Shown piece after piece: positions 26,523 through 35,349 of a stretch of 64,000 nucleotides of DNA. The translations under genes and the position numbers were made by a program. How positions within the stretch are numbered: the first letter of the stretch is position 1; every line of letters starts with the position of its first letter. The notes under the pieces are model-generated. The model did not search any database, was not told the origin of the DNA, and saw nothing but the letters and a program-made list of their open reading frames with translations. Origin of the DNA: Actinomadura mexicana (GTDB lineage: Bacteria; Actinomycetota; Actinomycetes; Streptosporangiales; Streptosporangiaceae); assembly GCF_900188105.1 (NCBI RefSeq), contig NZ_FZNP01000017.1, forward strand, positions 1 through 64,000, written 5' to 3'.

Positions 26523-26846
26523 ATGGCGCAGCAGGTCAAGATTCGCCTGGTCGACGACATCAGCGGCGGGGAGGCGGTGGAAACCGTGTCGTTCTCGCTC
26601 GACGGCAGGGCCTATGAGATCGACCTGAACAAGAAGAACGCGGCCAAACTGCGCAAGGTCATCGAGCCTTACCGGGAGCACGGCCGCAAGGCGCGCCGCG
26701 TCGCGGCGAGGAGCGCCGCGCGCACGGCGGGCAGCCGCGAGCGCAGCGCCGAGATCCGGCGGTGGGCGAGGTCGGCGGGAATTCCCGTCAACGACCGCGG
26801 GCGCATTCCCGCCGATGTGATCCAGAAGTTCGAGGCGGCGCACTGA
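26523..26846 (+). CDS. lsr2: Lsr2-family nucleoid-associated protein
   Basis: 107 aa. N-terminal dimerisation domain (QVKIRLVDDISGGEAVETV...FSLDGRAYEIDLN), a basic Arg/Ala linker, and the C-terminal DNA-binding domain with SAEIRRWARSAGIPVNDRGRIP, where the RGR motif enters the minor groove. Lsr2 bridges AT-rich DNA and silences acquired or secondary-metabolite genes. A GAGGGGGAAGG site precedes the ATG. It sits at the left edge of the biosynthetic cluster; a cluster-specific or a general role are both possible. Confidence 0.93.
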   Translation: MAQQVKIRLVDDISGGEAVETVSFSLDGRAYEIDLNKKNAAKLRKVIEPYREHGRKARRVAARSAARTAGSRERSAEIRRWARSAGIPVNDRGRIPADVIQKFEAAH

Positions 26847-26879
26847 CCCGGCGCTCAGGGAGGCGCCGGGGGTGCCGGG

Positions 26880-27455
26880 TCAGACCAGGTCGGTGGCGGC
26901 CAGGCAGATGCCCAGTTCCAGGCGGCTGCGGGCCCCGAGTTGCTCCATCACGTCGTGCACCTGGCGCTGGACGGTGCGCGACGAGATCTTCAGAGCGTTG
27001 GCGGCCGCCTGGTCGGTCATGCCCACGGCCAGTTTGCGCAGGATGTTGAGCTGGAGTTCGCTCATCGGCCGCGCCGGGACGGGGGCGATGGGGTACGCCT
27101 TCTCCCAGTGGCTCTCGAAGATGGCGACCAGCCGGTCGATCTCGGCGGGCTGGACGACCGCTGGGGCGAGGTGGGGACCGTTGCCCCTGACCAGGGCGGC
27201 CCGGCGGTCCACCACGAGTAAGAAGGCCGGCAGGGCGCCGCCGAGCCGGATCTCGGACGGTCCCTGCCCGGAGGCCGCCTGGAGGCGGCAGGAGCGGGAG
27301 ACGACGATGCGGGAGCGGGGGCGGGCCGTGGTGCGGCGGCGCAGATAGGCGTTGCGCAGCGGGGCCGGCCACGCCGGGACGAGCGAGAGGATCTCGTGCC
27401 GGGCCGTCGCGAGCAGACCGGTGACCTGCTTTTGATCATGAACCGAAAGGTGCAT
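26880..27455 (-). CDS. LuxR-family regulator at the cluster edge
   Basis: 191 aa from the ATG at 27455, which has GAGGG 5 bp upstream (a longer frame to 27521 exists). The N-terminal 110 residues match no domain I recognise. The C-terminal part is a LuxR/NarL helix-turn-helix (NILRKLAVGMTDQAAANALKISSRTVQRQVHDVMEQLGARSRLELG). Candidate heptamer repeats of SARP-box layout lie about 100 bp upstream, so the SARP gene product may activate it. Confidence 0.85.
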   Translation of the reverse strand: MHLSVHDQKQVTGLLATARHEILSLVPAWPAPLRNAYLRRRTTARPRSRIVVSRSCRLQAASGQGPSEIRLGGALPAFLLVVDRRAALVRGNGPHLAPAVVQPAEIDRLVAIFESHWEKAYPIAPVPARPMSELQLNILRKLAVGMTDQAAANALKISSRTVQRQVHDVMEQLGARSRLELGICLAATDLV

Positions 27456-27549
27456 GCGTACCCTCGTTCGATCGGTGTGCGTATCACCAACTTCGGCATT
27501 GCCAGCGGGCGGGGGGTGCAATGCGCTTCTGACGCTATAACCGCGGCCC

Positions 27550-27567
27550 TTACCGGACGCTAACCGG
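27550..27567. promoter_or_regulatory. SARP-box-like direct repeat upstream of the LuxR gene
   Basis: TTACCGG-ACGC-TAACCGG gives two heptamers with an 11-bp pitch, the spacing typical of SARP binding sites. The 11-mer TTACCGGACGC recurs at 39820-39830 upstream of the ammonia-lyase gene. It lies inside a larger dyad (ACCGCGGC 27540-27547 / GCCGCGGT 27569-27576). Confidence 0.45.
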
Positions 27568-27601
27568 CGCCGCGGTGTATTTTTCGTTATTGTCTACTTG
27601 T

Positions 27602-30600
27602 TTACTGGGAAATCTTCCCCGTCAGGTCGTCCGCCTCGGCCCGCGCGGCCGCGGCGGCGTCGTGGTCGCCCGCCGCGGCGTAGGCGTCGCCCAGCCGGTG
27701 CAGCGTCCGCGCGAGGAACGGGAGCCAGCCGCGGGTGCGCCAGACGTCCACGGACTCCTCCAGGCAGCCGACGGCGGCGGTGATGTCGCCCGCGGCCAGG
27801 TTCAGCTCGCCGAGGATGGCGAGGGCCTCGGCGAGGTGGTGCCCGAAGTTGCCCGCCCGGCTGTAGGCGAGCGCGAGGTCCGCGGTGGCCCTGGCCCGCT
27901 CGTCCCCGATCGCGGTGAAGAGCTTCGCGAGGTAGATGAGGGAGAACGTCTCGAGGTACCGGTCGTCCAGCTCGCGGGCCATCGTGATCGACCTGTTGAG
28001 CATGTCCTGCCCGGTGCCGAGGTCGCCCGCGAAGGCGTGGCCCACCCCGAGGAACTGGACGACCGTGGCCTTGAGCCGGACGTTGCCGAGCCGCTCGGCG
28101 ATCTCCAGGGCGCGCTCCAGGCAGGACACGGCCCGGAGCGGGTCCTCCTCGCCGTGCGCCACCGCCTGGATCTGCAGCGCCCGCGCCTGCCCGCCCAGGT
28201 AGCCGGACGGCTCGGCGAGCCGCAGGGCGCGCGCCGCCGTGGCCAGGGCCTCCTCCTTGGCCCCCTGGGCCACCAGGCCCCAGCTGATCTGGATGAGGGC
28301 GTCCGCCATCCCGCGCTCGTCGCCCAGCTCGGTGAACAGCCGCAGCAGCCGTTCCGCCGTCTCCCGCATCACCACCATCGCGGGCTTGGTCCGGCCCTCC
28401 GACGTCCAGGTGATCACCTCCAGGAGGCCCCGCAGCAGGACGGCCTCGCCCCGCTTGTTCCGCGCCGCCCGGCAGAGCCGCAGCGCCCGCTCGTTGGTGT
28501 GCCTCCAGTCGTCGTAGGCCCCCCTGATGTCGCAGAACTTCTCCAGGGAGGCGGCGAGGTCCCAGGCCAGCTCGTCGAGTTTCAGGTCGCACGCCTGCCG
28601 GGCCGCCGCCGTCAGCGCGGGCAGCTCGGCGGCGAACCACTGCAGCGGGTCGGCGAGCAGGCGCGCGGCGGTGGCGGGGGAGAGGGGCCAGCGCGGCGCG
28701 GTGCCGTGCATGGAGGCGTAGGCGGGGCCGGGGATGCGCTCGGCGGCGTTCTCGGCGAGCCACAGCCAGGCCCCGAGCGCCCGGGCGAGGGCGGCGGTGC
28801 GCTGGCGGGGCGCGTCCTCCGCCTCCGCGCACTCGCGCGCGTACAGCCGGATCAGCTCGTGCATGCGGTGCCGTAGTCCGCCGGTGGCGTCGGTGCCGAC
28901 CACGTTCACGAGCTGGGCGTCGATCAGCCTCTCCAGGTGCGGGCGGGCCTCGTTCAGCGGGACGCCGAGGAGCGCGGCGACCGTCCACAGGGAGAAGTCC
29001 GGCGCGTCCAGCAGGCCGATCATCCGGAACGCCCGCCGGGTCGCGGGCGGCAGCGGCCGGTAGCTCATCCGGAAGCTCGCCCGGACCGCCAGGTCGCCGA
29101 CCGCCAGCTCGTCCAGCCGGCCGCGCTCGTCCCGCAGCACCTCGGCGAGGTGGGCCAGGGTCCAGTTCGGGCGGCCGGCCAGCCGCCCCGCGGCGATCCG
29201 GACGGCCAGCGGGATGTGCCCGCACAGCCGCACGATCTCCATCGCGCCCTCGGGCTCGGCCGCGACGCGGCGCGGGCCGATGACGCGGGTGAGCAGGTCG
29301 ACGGCCTGCGGCGGCGACAGGACCTCCAGGTCCAGCAGCGTCGCGCCCTCCAGCCCGGTGAGGCGGTTGCGGCTGGTGACGAGCACGGCCGTGCCGGGCG
29401 AGCCCGGCAACAGGGGCCGCACCTGCTCCTCGTTCAGGGCGCCGTCGAGGACGACCAGCACCCTGCGCCCGGCGACCCGGCTGCGGAACAGGGCCGCGCG
29501 CTCCGCCGGCGCCGGCGGGACGCCCGAGCCGCTCACCCCGAGCGCGCGCAGGAACCGGTCGAGGACCTCCGAGGGCTCGGGCCGGGCGTCGGCGTCGCCG
29601 TCCAGGTTCGCGTAGAGCTGGCCGTCGGGGAACGCGTCGGCCAGCAGGTGCGCCACGTGCACGGCGAGGGCCGTCTTGCCGATGCCGCCCATGCCCGCGA
29701 CCGTGGTGACCGCCACCGTCCGCGCCCGCCCGTTCACCGGGTTCATCAGGCTGCCGGCGATGAGCGCCGCCTCGTCGAGGCGGCCGGTGAAGTCGGGGAT
29801 GCCCGGCGGCAGCTGCGCCGGGACCGGGACGACGGCGCGGGGGCCGGCCGCCGGCTCCGGCGCGGCGGCGAACGGCCGGTCGCGGTCGAGGACGCGCAGG
29901 TAGGCGTCCTGCACCTGGCTGCTCGGCTCGACGCCGAGCTCGTCGGCGAGCCGTTCGCCGAGCCGCCGGTAGACGTTCAGCGCCTCGGCGGGCTGCCCGC
30001 CGGCGGCGAGCAGGTCGATGAGCGCCGCGTGCAGCGGCTCGTCGAAGGGCAGGTCGCCGGCCAGGGCGCGCACGGCGGCGATCGCGGGCTCGGGGTCCTC
30101 GACGCGCTGGGCGGCGGTCGCCAGGTCCATCACCGCCTCGCGCATGTGCTGCTCGACCGAGCGCAGCAGGACGTCGGCGCGGTCCAGGTACTCCATCCCG
30201 GCGAGGACGGGCCCGCGCCGCAGCCGCAGGGCGGACACGAGCACGGCGGCGCGCGGCTCCGGCTCCTGCACCGCGCGGGCCCGTTCGATCAGCGCCCGGA
30301 AGCGGTGCAGGTCCAGGTCGTCGCCGGGGACCGCCAGGCGGTAGCCGTCCTCGTAGTCGATCGACGGCGCGCCGTCGCCGAGCTGCCTGAGCCACTTGCG
30401 CAGCCGGGAGATCCCGACGTGCACCGACTCCCGGCTCGTCATCTCGGCGCGGTCGGCCCACACCAGCCGCGTGAGCCTCTCGGTCCGCAGGGGCTCGCCC
30501 TGGGCCAGCAGCAGCGCGCCGAGCAGCCCCTGCAGGACGTGGGACCTCGGCGGCGGCACCTCGGTCCCCCCGGCGCTCACCGAAAGCCGGCCCAGCACCC

Positions 30601-30655
30601 GGAAGGCCGGAGCCCGCGCGGGCGCCGGGCGGCTCGCGTCCTCTCTCGGTTCCAA
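27602..30655 (-). CDS. SARP-family regulator with NB-ARC and TPR domains (AfsR-like)
   Basis: 1017 aa, TTG start with AGGTGG upstream. Order: winged-helix DNA-binding domain (about 17-108), bacterial transcriptional activation domain (about 115-255), NB-ARC ATPase with P-loop GMGGIGKT near residue 320 and a LVVLDGAL Walker-B-like strand, then a long TPR-like region (about 640-1010). The architecture is that of AfsR-type pathway activators. It lies between the exporter and a LuxR gene on the same strand, so it is the best candidate for main activator of this cluster. Confidence 0.93.
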   Translation of the reverse strand: MEPREDASRPAPARAPAFRVLGRLSVSAGGTEVPPPRSHVLQGLLGALLLAQGEPLRTERLTRLVWADRAEMTSRESVHVGISRLRKWLRQLGDGAPSIDYEDGYRLAVPGDDLDLHRFRALIERARAVQEPEPRAAVLVSALRLRRGPVLAGMEYLDRADVLLRSVEQHMREAVMDLATAAQRVEDPEPAIAAVRALAGDLPFDEPLHAALIDLLAAGGQPAEALNVYRRLGERLADELGVEPSSQVQDAYLRVLDRDRPFAAAPEPAAGPRAVVPVPAQLPPGIPDFTGRLDEAALIAGSLMNPVNGRARTVAVTTVAGMGGIGKTALAVHVAHLLADAFPDGQLYANLDGDADARPEPSEVLDRFLRALGVSGSGVPPAPAERAALFRSRVAGRRVLVVLDGALNEEQVRPLLPGSPGTAVLVTSRNRLTGLEGATLLDLEVLSPPQAVDLLTRVIGPRRVAAEPEGAMEIVRLCGHIPLAVRIAAGRLAGRPNWTLAHLAEVLRDERGRLDELAVGDLAVRASFRMSYRPLPPATRRAFRMIGLLDAPDFSLWTVAALLGVPLNEARPHLERLIDAQLVNVVGTDATGGLRHRMHELIRLYARECAEAEDAPRQRTAALARALGAWLWLAENAAERIPGPAYASMHGTAPRWPLSPATAARLLADPLQWFAAELPALTAAARQACDLKLDELAWDLAASLEKFCDIRGAYDDWRHTNERALRLCRAARNKRGEAVLLRGLLEVITWTSEGRTKPAMVVMRETAERLLRLFTELGDERGMADALIQISWGLVAQGAKEEALATAARALRLAEPSGYLGGQARALQIQAVAHGEEDPLRAVSCLERALEIAERLGNVRLKATVVQFLGVGHAFAGDLGTGQDMLNRSITMARELDDRYLETFSLIYLAKLFTAIGDERARATADLALAYSRAGNFGHHLAEALAILGELNLAAGDITAAVGCLEESVDVWRTRGWLPFLARTLHRLGDAYAAAGDHDAAAAARAEADDLTGKISQ

Positions 30656-30701
30656 GATGGGCCACCTGCCCTCGATGGGTGAGCGGTCTCGGCGGACGAG
30701 G

Positions 30702-32018
30702 TCAGCGGACGGACCTGACCGGCTGGATGGCCAGGCCGCCGGCGACCGCGAGGCAGGCGCCGGCCGTGAAGAGCGCGGAGAAGCCGCCCAGCAGCAGCGT
30801 CCCGGCGGCCACGAGCGGGGCGACGGCGACCGCGCCGCTGCCCGCCGCGTTGATCAGGCCGAGGTCCTTGGCACGGTCCCGTTCCAGGGGCAGCACCTCG
30901 GTGACGAGCGCCTGGTCGATGGCCAGGTAGACGCCGTGCCCGGCGCCGAGAACGGCCGCCGACACCAGCGTGACGGGCCAGAGGGGGAGCAGCGCCATGC
31001 AGGTCAGCGAGCCGGCCATGAGGAGCGAGGCGACGATGACGAACGGTTTGCGCCGGCCGGTGCGGTCGGAGCGGCGCCCCGCGAGGACGCTCGCGACGAC
31101 CACCCCCGCGGTGTAGAGCAGGCTGAGCACCGCCACGCTCCCGGCGGGGTCGTCCACGCGCACCTCGTCGCGCAGGAAGTAGAGCAGGTACAGCGTGGCG
31201 AGGGAGATCGACAGCTGGGCGAAGAACCGCCCTGACAGCGTCCAGGCGAAGTCGGGGTGGCGACGCGGGCTGACGTACAGGTCGGTTATGAATGCCTTGG
31301 GCGACCGGCGCGGGGCGCGCGCTCCGGAGACCGGGAGGGCGGGTCCGTCCGGCGGGCCGCCGAGGCCGGGCGAACGGAGCGGCGCGTGCTCTTCGAGCAT
31401 GGAGTACGGGAGGACCAGTAAGAGCGTCAGCCCGCCCATCAGCGCGTATCCGGCCCAGGTGGGGATCGTCGCGACGAGCATCGTCCCGACGACCAGCCCG
31501 ACCGGCATCGCGAGTCCTGCGATGCCGGAGACCAGGCCGCGCCGGGCCACCGGGACGCGGTCGGGGATCGCGGCGCACAGGGCCGCGCCCATGGCGTTGG
31601 CGGCGCCGTGCACGAGGACCCAGCAGACGCCGACACCGGCGACCGATGTCTGGAGCGGCAGCGCGACCAGGGCCGCGGAGCAGACCAGGGCGGAGGCGAG
31701 CACCCAGGGCCGCCGCCGCCCGAAGCGCGAGGCCGTGCGGTCCGACAGGGATCCGGCGACGGGGGAGGAGACGATGGCGGCGCCCGCGCCGAGGGCGGTG
31801 ATCAGGCCGAGGTCCCAGACCTGGCGGGCCGGGTCGAGCGCCGCCAACTGGGCGGGCAGCAGGATCTGCGCCGCCGCGAGCAGGCCGGTCCACATGGCGA
31901 GCGTCGCCAGGAAATAGGCGACGATCCAGTGGCGGGGGACGGTGGGTGTCGGGGCCGGGCGGGGAGGGGCGGATCCTTCTTTATAGGAGATCTCCATTTG
32001 AGATGACAGCCCTCGCAT
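30702..32018 (-). CDS. MFS transporter, probable product exporter
   Basis: 438 aa with about 12 hydrophobic segments and an MFS loop motif (GSLSDRTASRFGRRRPW) after the second helix; a second such motif, GRRSDRTGRRKP, starts the C-terminal half. It resembles drug- or sugar-type MFS carriers. An ATG at 31997 preceded by GAGGG is an alternative start. Its place between the PKS genes and the SARP gene suggests export of, and self-protection from, the cluster product. Confidence 0.85.
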   Translation of the reverse strand: MRGLSSQMEISYKEGSAPPRPAPTPTVPRHWIVAYFLATLAMWTGLLAAAQILLPAQLAALDPARQVWDLGLITALGAGAAIVSSPVAGSLSDRTASRFGRRRPWVLASALVCSAALVALPLQTSVAGVGVCWVLVHGAANAMGAALCAAIPDRVPVARRGLVSGIAGLAMPVGLVVGTMLVATIPTWAGYALMGGLTLLLVLPYSMLEEHAPLRSPGLGGPPDGPALPVSGARAPRRSPKAFITDLYVSPRRHPDFAWTLSGRFFAQLSISLATLYLLYFLRDEVRVDDPAGSVAVLSLLYTAGVVVASVLAGRRSDRTGRRKPFVIVASLLMAGSLTCMALLPLWPVTLVSAAVLGAGHGVYLAIDQALVTEVLPLERDRAKDLGLINAAGSGAVAVAPLVAAGTLLLGGFSALFTAGACLAVAGGLAIQPVRSVR

Positions 32019-32119
32019 CGCGTCGTCTGGTAACAGGAGCTCGAACGCGCTGATTGGGAGCGTTCGTCATTCGTGCTCGGACGTCTCTTGATCATATGCG
32101 GGGCCAATAAAGGAGTCCG

Positions 32120-32245
32120 GTGAACATCATGACCAATGGATCGTTGGACTGTCAACCAACTGTCAGTTTCGCTTGGACCAACGTGTCCCGGCCGGCGGTG
32201 CCCCGCCCCGGCGGGGCCGCGTCCGGTCTTCACGGCCCCGCCTGA
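32120..32245 (+). CDS. Possible 41-aa peptide in the 242-bp gap before the MFS gene
   Basis: A GTG start with a strong AAAGGAG site 4-5 bp upstream opens a 41-residue frame (start MNIMTNGSLDCQPTVSFAWT, end GAASGLHGPA) on the strand opposite to its neighbours. No family is recognised and no obvious modification enzyme is adjacent. It may be chance. The gap 32019-32260 holds nothing else recognisable. Confidence 0.22.
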   Translation: MNIMTNGSLDCQPTVSFAWTNVSRPAVPRPGGAASGLHGPA

Positions 32246-32260
32246 TCCGTCCCGCCCGTG

Positions 32261-32965
32261 TCAGTGCCCCAGGCTGCCTCCCCCGTCGATGGTGATCACC
32301 TGGCCGGTCACCGACGCGGCGCCCTCGGAGGCGAGCCAGACCGCGGCGGCCGCGATCTCGTCGAGCGTGGCGGTGCGCCCGAGCGGGACCTCGTCGAGGA
32401 TCTGCTGCTTGTGGCGGTCGGTGAGCTCGCTGGTCATGTCGGTGTCCAGCAGTCCGGGCGCGATCACGTTCGAGGTGATGCCGCGGGCGGCCAGCTCCCG
32501 GGCCAGGGCCCGGGCGAGCCCGATCAGGCCCGCCTTGCTGGCGGCGTAGTTGGCCTGGCCGGGCACGCCCTTGGTCCCGGCCACCGAGGAAATGAAGATC
32601 ATCCGTCCGCGCCGTCCGCGGATCATGTCCGAGACCGCGGCCTTGGCCACCCGGTACGCCCCGGTCAGATTGGTGTCGATCACGCGGGTGAACGACTCCT
32701 CCCGCATGCGCAGCAGCAGCGCGTCGTCGGTGATCCCTGCGTTGGAGACCAGGACCTCGACCGGCCCGTGCGCCTCCTTGATCTCCTCGAAGGCGCGGGC
32801 GACCTGGTCGGAGTCGGTGACGTCGCACTTGACGCCGAGCAGCCCGTCCGGGGCGCCGGATCCGCGGTGGGTCACCGCGACCGCGTCGCCGGCGGCGGCG
32901 AACGCGCGGGCGATCGCGAGGCCGAGGCCGCGGTTCCCGCCGGTGACGAGTACGGAACGGGTCAT
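32261..32965 (-). CDS. FabG-like beta-ketoacyl-ACP reductase
   Basis: 234 aa short-chain dehydrogenase. NADPH-binding TGGNRGLG at residues 8-15, NAGITDD, catalytic Ser in ISSVAG and YAASK. Closest in pattern to FabG-type ketoreductases of type II systems. The ATG overlaps the stop of the KS-AT gene, the last link of a chain KS-alpha, KS-beta, KS-AT, KR. It probably reduces the beta-keto group of the ACP-bound intermediate to a hydroxyl. No dehydratase was found in the cluster. Confidence 0.9.
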   Translation of the reverse strand: MTRSVLVTGGNRGLGLAIARAFAAAGDAVAVTHRGSGAPDGLLGVKCDVTDSDQVARAFEEIKEAHGPVEVLVSNAGITDDALLLRMREESFTRVIDTNLTGAYRVAKAAVSDMIRGRRGRMIFISSVAGTKGVPGQANYAASKAGLIGLARALARELAARGITSNVIAPGLLDTDMTSELTDRHKQQILDEVPLGRTATLDEIAAAAVWLASEGAASVTGQVITIDGGGSLGH

Positions 32966-35349
32966 GAGTCCCCTCCAGCAAGGGTCGGTCCGGCCGGCTC
33001 GGCCACGGAGGCGGCGAGGTCCCCGCCCCCGTCGATCGGGTGGTTCCACCAGAAGCGCCCGGTGGTGGCGAACGCGTAGGGGGTGAGGCGGCGCCGGACC
33101 CGCTCGCCCGGCTCGTAGAGCTCGTCCCAGTCGGGGTTCAGGCCGTCCCGGTAGAGGCCCGCGACGATCCCGGCCAAGGCGTCGCCGCCGGTCCCGCCGG
33201 GGAGCAGGCGGAGGCCGTCCGTGCGCTCGCCCATGACCTCGATCAGCCGGACGGGTTCGGACTCCCGGGCCGCACGGAGCGCCTCGTCGAACCGCGGGGC
33301 GCCGCCTGGACGCTCCGTCCAGAACGCGGCGTCCAGCACTTCGTCGTCGAGCCGCCCGCCGCGGCGGGCCGAGTAGAGCGGGGCCGCCGGCGGCCGGCAG
33401 ACGAGGTCCGCGGCGGCCGGTGCCGGCGGCTCGGCCGCGCCGTGCGCGGCGACGAGCCGGCACGCGTCCGCCAGGGCGAACACGCCGGACAGGACCGCCG
33501 CCGCGTACTCGCCGACCCCCTCGCCGACCGTCCACGCAGGCTTGATCCCGACGTCGGCCAGCGTCCGCCCGGCGGCGTAGGCGACGGCGAAGGCGACCGG
33601 TTCCGCGGCGGGCGGCTCCGCGCCGGTCAGCAGGGCCTCCCGCACGGACCAGCCGAGGAGGGGCCGGAGCGCCGCGTCCGCGGCGTCGAGCGCGCGCCGG
33701 TAGGCCGGGACCCCCTCGGGCGGCCGCGCCGGGATGCCGGCGGGCAAGGCGGAGCCGCCCGAGATCACCCATCCCGTCTTCGGCCGCGCTCCGGCAGTCC
33801 CGGACAGGGCGGCGAGCCGGCGGTCGTCCGCGGCGGCCTCCAGCAACGCCGCCACGGCGGCGGCCTGGTCGGCCGCCGGGAGGGCGAACCGGACCGGCCC
33901 CGACGCCTTGACCTTGTTGGACGTCCAGCAGAGCTGCCCGAGCCGTCCGGCGGGCGCGGCCGCGACGTCCTCGGCCAGCCGGCGGACCGCGCCGCGCAGG
34001 CCCTCGGTGTCGCGCGCCGACACCGTCAGGATCCCGCCGCGCGCGCGGCCCGGGGGCGCCGCGCCCGGCCCCCCGGCGGCCTCCGGGGCGGTGCCGAGCA
34101 CGATGTGGGCGTTGGTGCCGCCGAGGCCGAAGCCGCTGACCCCGGCGAGGACCTCGCCGTCCGGCAGCGGCAGCGGCTCCTTGACGAGCCGGAGCCCGTT
34201 CGCCGCCAGTTTCAGCCGCGGGTTCTCGCTGTCGGAGAACCGGCTCAGCGGGACCACGCGGTGGTGCAGCGCCAGCGTGGTCTTGATCAGCCCGGCCATG
34301 CCCGCCGCCCCCTCGGCGTGCCCGATGTTGCCCTTGACGGACCCGATCGCGCACGGCCGCTCCCGGGGGACGCCGTGCACCTTGCCGAGGGCGCGGGCCT
34401 CCAGCCGGTCGCCCAGCAGCGTTCCCGTGCCGTGCGTCTCCACGTAGGCGATGTCCTCCGGCCGGACCCCCGCGCGCTTGTAGGCCTCGACCATCACGGC
34501 CTGCTGGGCGTGCGGGTTGGGCGCGGTGACCGTCGTGCTGCGGCCGCCGTGGTTGACCGCGCCGCCCTTGATGACCGCGTAGACGGGCAGGCCGTCGGCG
34601 AGGGCGTCGTCCAGGCGGCGCAGGACGAGCGCGGCGACGCCCTCGGCGCGGCCGAAGCCGTCGGCCCTGGAGCTGAACGGCTTGCAGCGGCCGTCCGGGG
34701 AGGCCACCTTGGCCTGGGCGAAGTAGATGCTGGACGAGGGGGTGATGAACATGTTCACCGACCCGACCAGCGCCTGGTCGCAGATGCCGGCCCGCAGCGC
34801 GTGGCAGGCCTCCTCGGTCGCGACCAGGGAGGACGAGCACGCCGTGTCGACGGCCATGCTCGGGCCCCGCAGGTCGAGATGGTAGGAGATGCGGTTGGCG
34901 GCCATCGCGTAGCCGTTCCCGGAGCCCACGTGGCCGGTGATGCTGGTGAAGTTGGTCATCAGCAGGCTCATCCACTCCGAGCCCATGATCCCGACGTAGA
35001 CGCCGGTCCTGCTGCCCGCCAGCGAGCGCGGGTCGATGGTCGCGTCCTCCAGGGCGCGCCATGCGGTCTGCAGCAGCAGCCGCACCTGCGGGTCGGCGAC
35101 CTCGGCCTCCTCTTTGGAGAACCCGAAGAACTCGTGGTCGAACGCGTCGGCGTCGTCGACGAAGCCGGCGTAGCGGGTGTTGGTCTTGCCGACGCCCCCG
35201 TCCGGGTCGTAGTAGACGTCGGCGTTCCAGCGGGACTTGGGCACCTCGACGATCCCCTCGTCGCCGCGCATCAGCAGATCCCACAGGGCCGCCGGATCGG
35301 GCGCCTTGGGGAAGCGGCAGTCGATGCCGACGATGGCGATGTCCGTCAT
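32962..35349 (-). CDS. PKS ketosynthase with fused inactive acyltransferase (KS-AT0)
   Basis: 795 aa. The N-terminal modular-type KS (1-425) is intact, with Cys171 (VDTACSSS), His306 (ETHGTGT) and His344 (NIGHAEG). Residues about 440-790 look like a modular AT plus post-AT linker (PYAFATTGRFWW near the end), but the catalytic GHSxGE is GEGVGE at 609-614: the serine is glycine and the histidine is glutamate. The AT should be dead, so an acyl group must be supplied by another protein, probably the discrete AT at 41644-42738. There is no ACP or KR domain. The ATG overlaps the KS-beta stop. Confidence 0.9.
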   Translation of the reverse strand: MTDIAIVGIDCRFPKAPDPAALWDLLMRGDEGIVEVPKSRWNADVYYDPDGGVGKTNTRYAGFVDDADAFDHEFFGFSKEEAEVADPQVRLLLQTAWRALEDATIDPRSLAGSRTGVYVGIMGSEWMSLLMTNFTSITGHVGSGNGYAMAANRISYHLDLRGPSMAVDTACSSSLVATEEACHALRAGICDQALVGSVNMFITPSSSIYFAQAKVASPDGRCKPFSSRADGFGRAEGVAALVLRRLDDALADGLPVYAVIKGGAVNHGGRSTTVTAPNPHAQQAVMVEAYKRAGVRPEDIAYVETHGTGTLLGDRLEARALGKVHGVPRERPCAIGSVKGNIGHAEGAAGMAGLIKTTLALHHRVVPLSRFSDSENPRLKLAANGLRLVKEPLPLPDGEVLAGVSGFGLGGTNAHIVLGTAPEAAGGPGAAPPGRARGGILTVSARDTEGLRGAVRRLAEDVAAAPAGRLGQLCWTSNKVKASGPVRFALPAADQAAAVAALLEAAADDRRLAALSGTAGARPKTGWVISGGSALPAGIPARPPEGVPAYRRALDAADAALRPLLGWSVREALLTGAEPPAAEPVAFAVAYAAGRTLADVGIKPAWTVGEGVGEYAAAVLSGVFALADACRLVAAHGAAEPPAPAAADLVCRPPAAPLYSARRGGRLDDEVLDAAFWTERPGGAPRFDEALRAARESEPVRLIEVMGERTDGLRLLPGGTGGDALAGIVAGLYRDGLNPDWDELYEPGERVRRRLTPYAFATTGRFWWNHPIDGGGDLAASVAEPAGPTLAGGDS

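Noticed and set aside
27540..27590. Rho-independent terminator (dyad followed by GTATTTTTCGTT)
   Set aside because: The T-run follows the dyad only on the plus strand, but both flanking genes are on the minus strand, so no transcript is known that would end there.
30702..32018. Specific antibiotic-resistance determinant
   Set aside because: Only a generic MFS carrier is seen; no target-modifying or phosphotransferase resistance gene was recognised, so only an exporter role is suggested.
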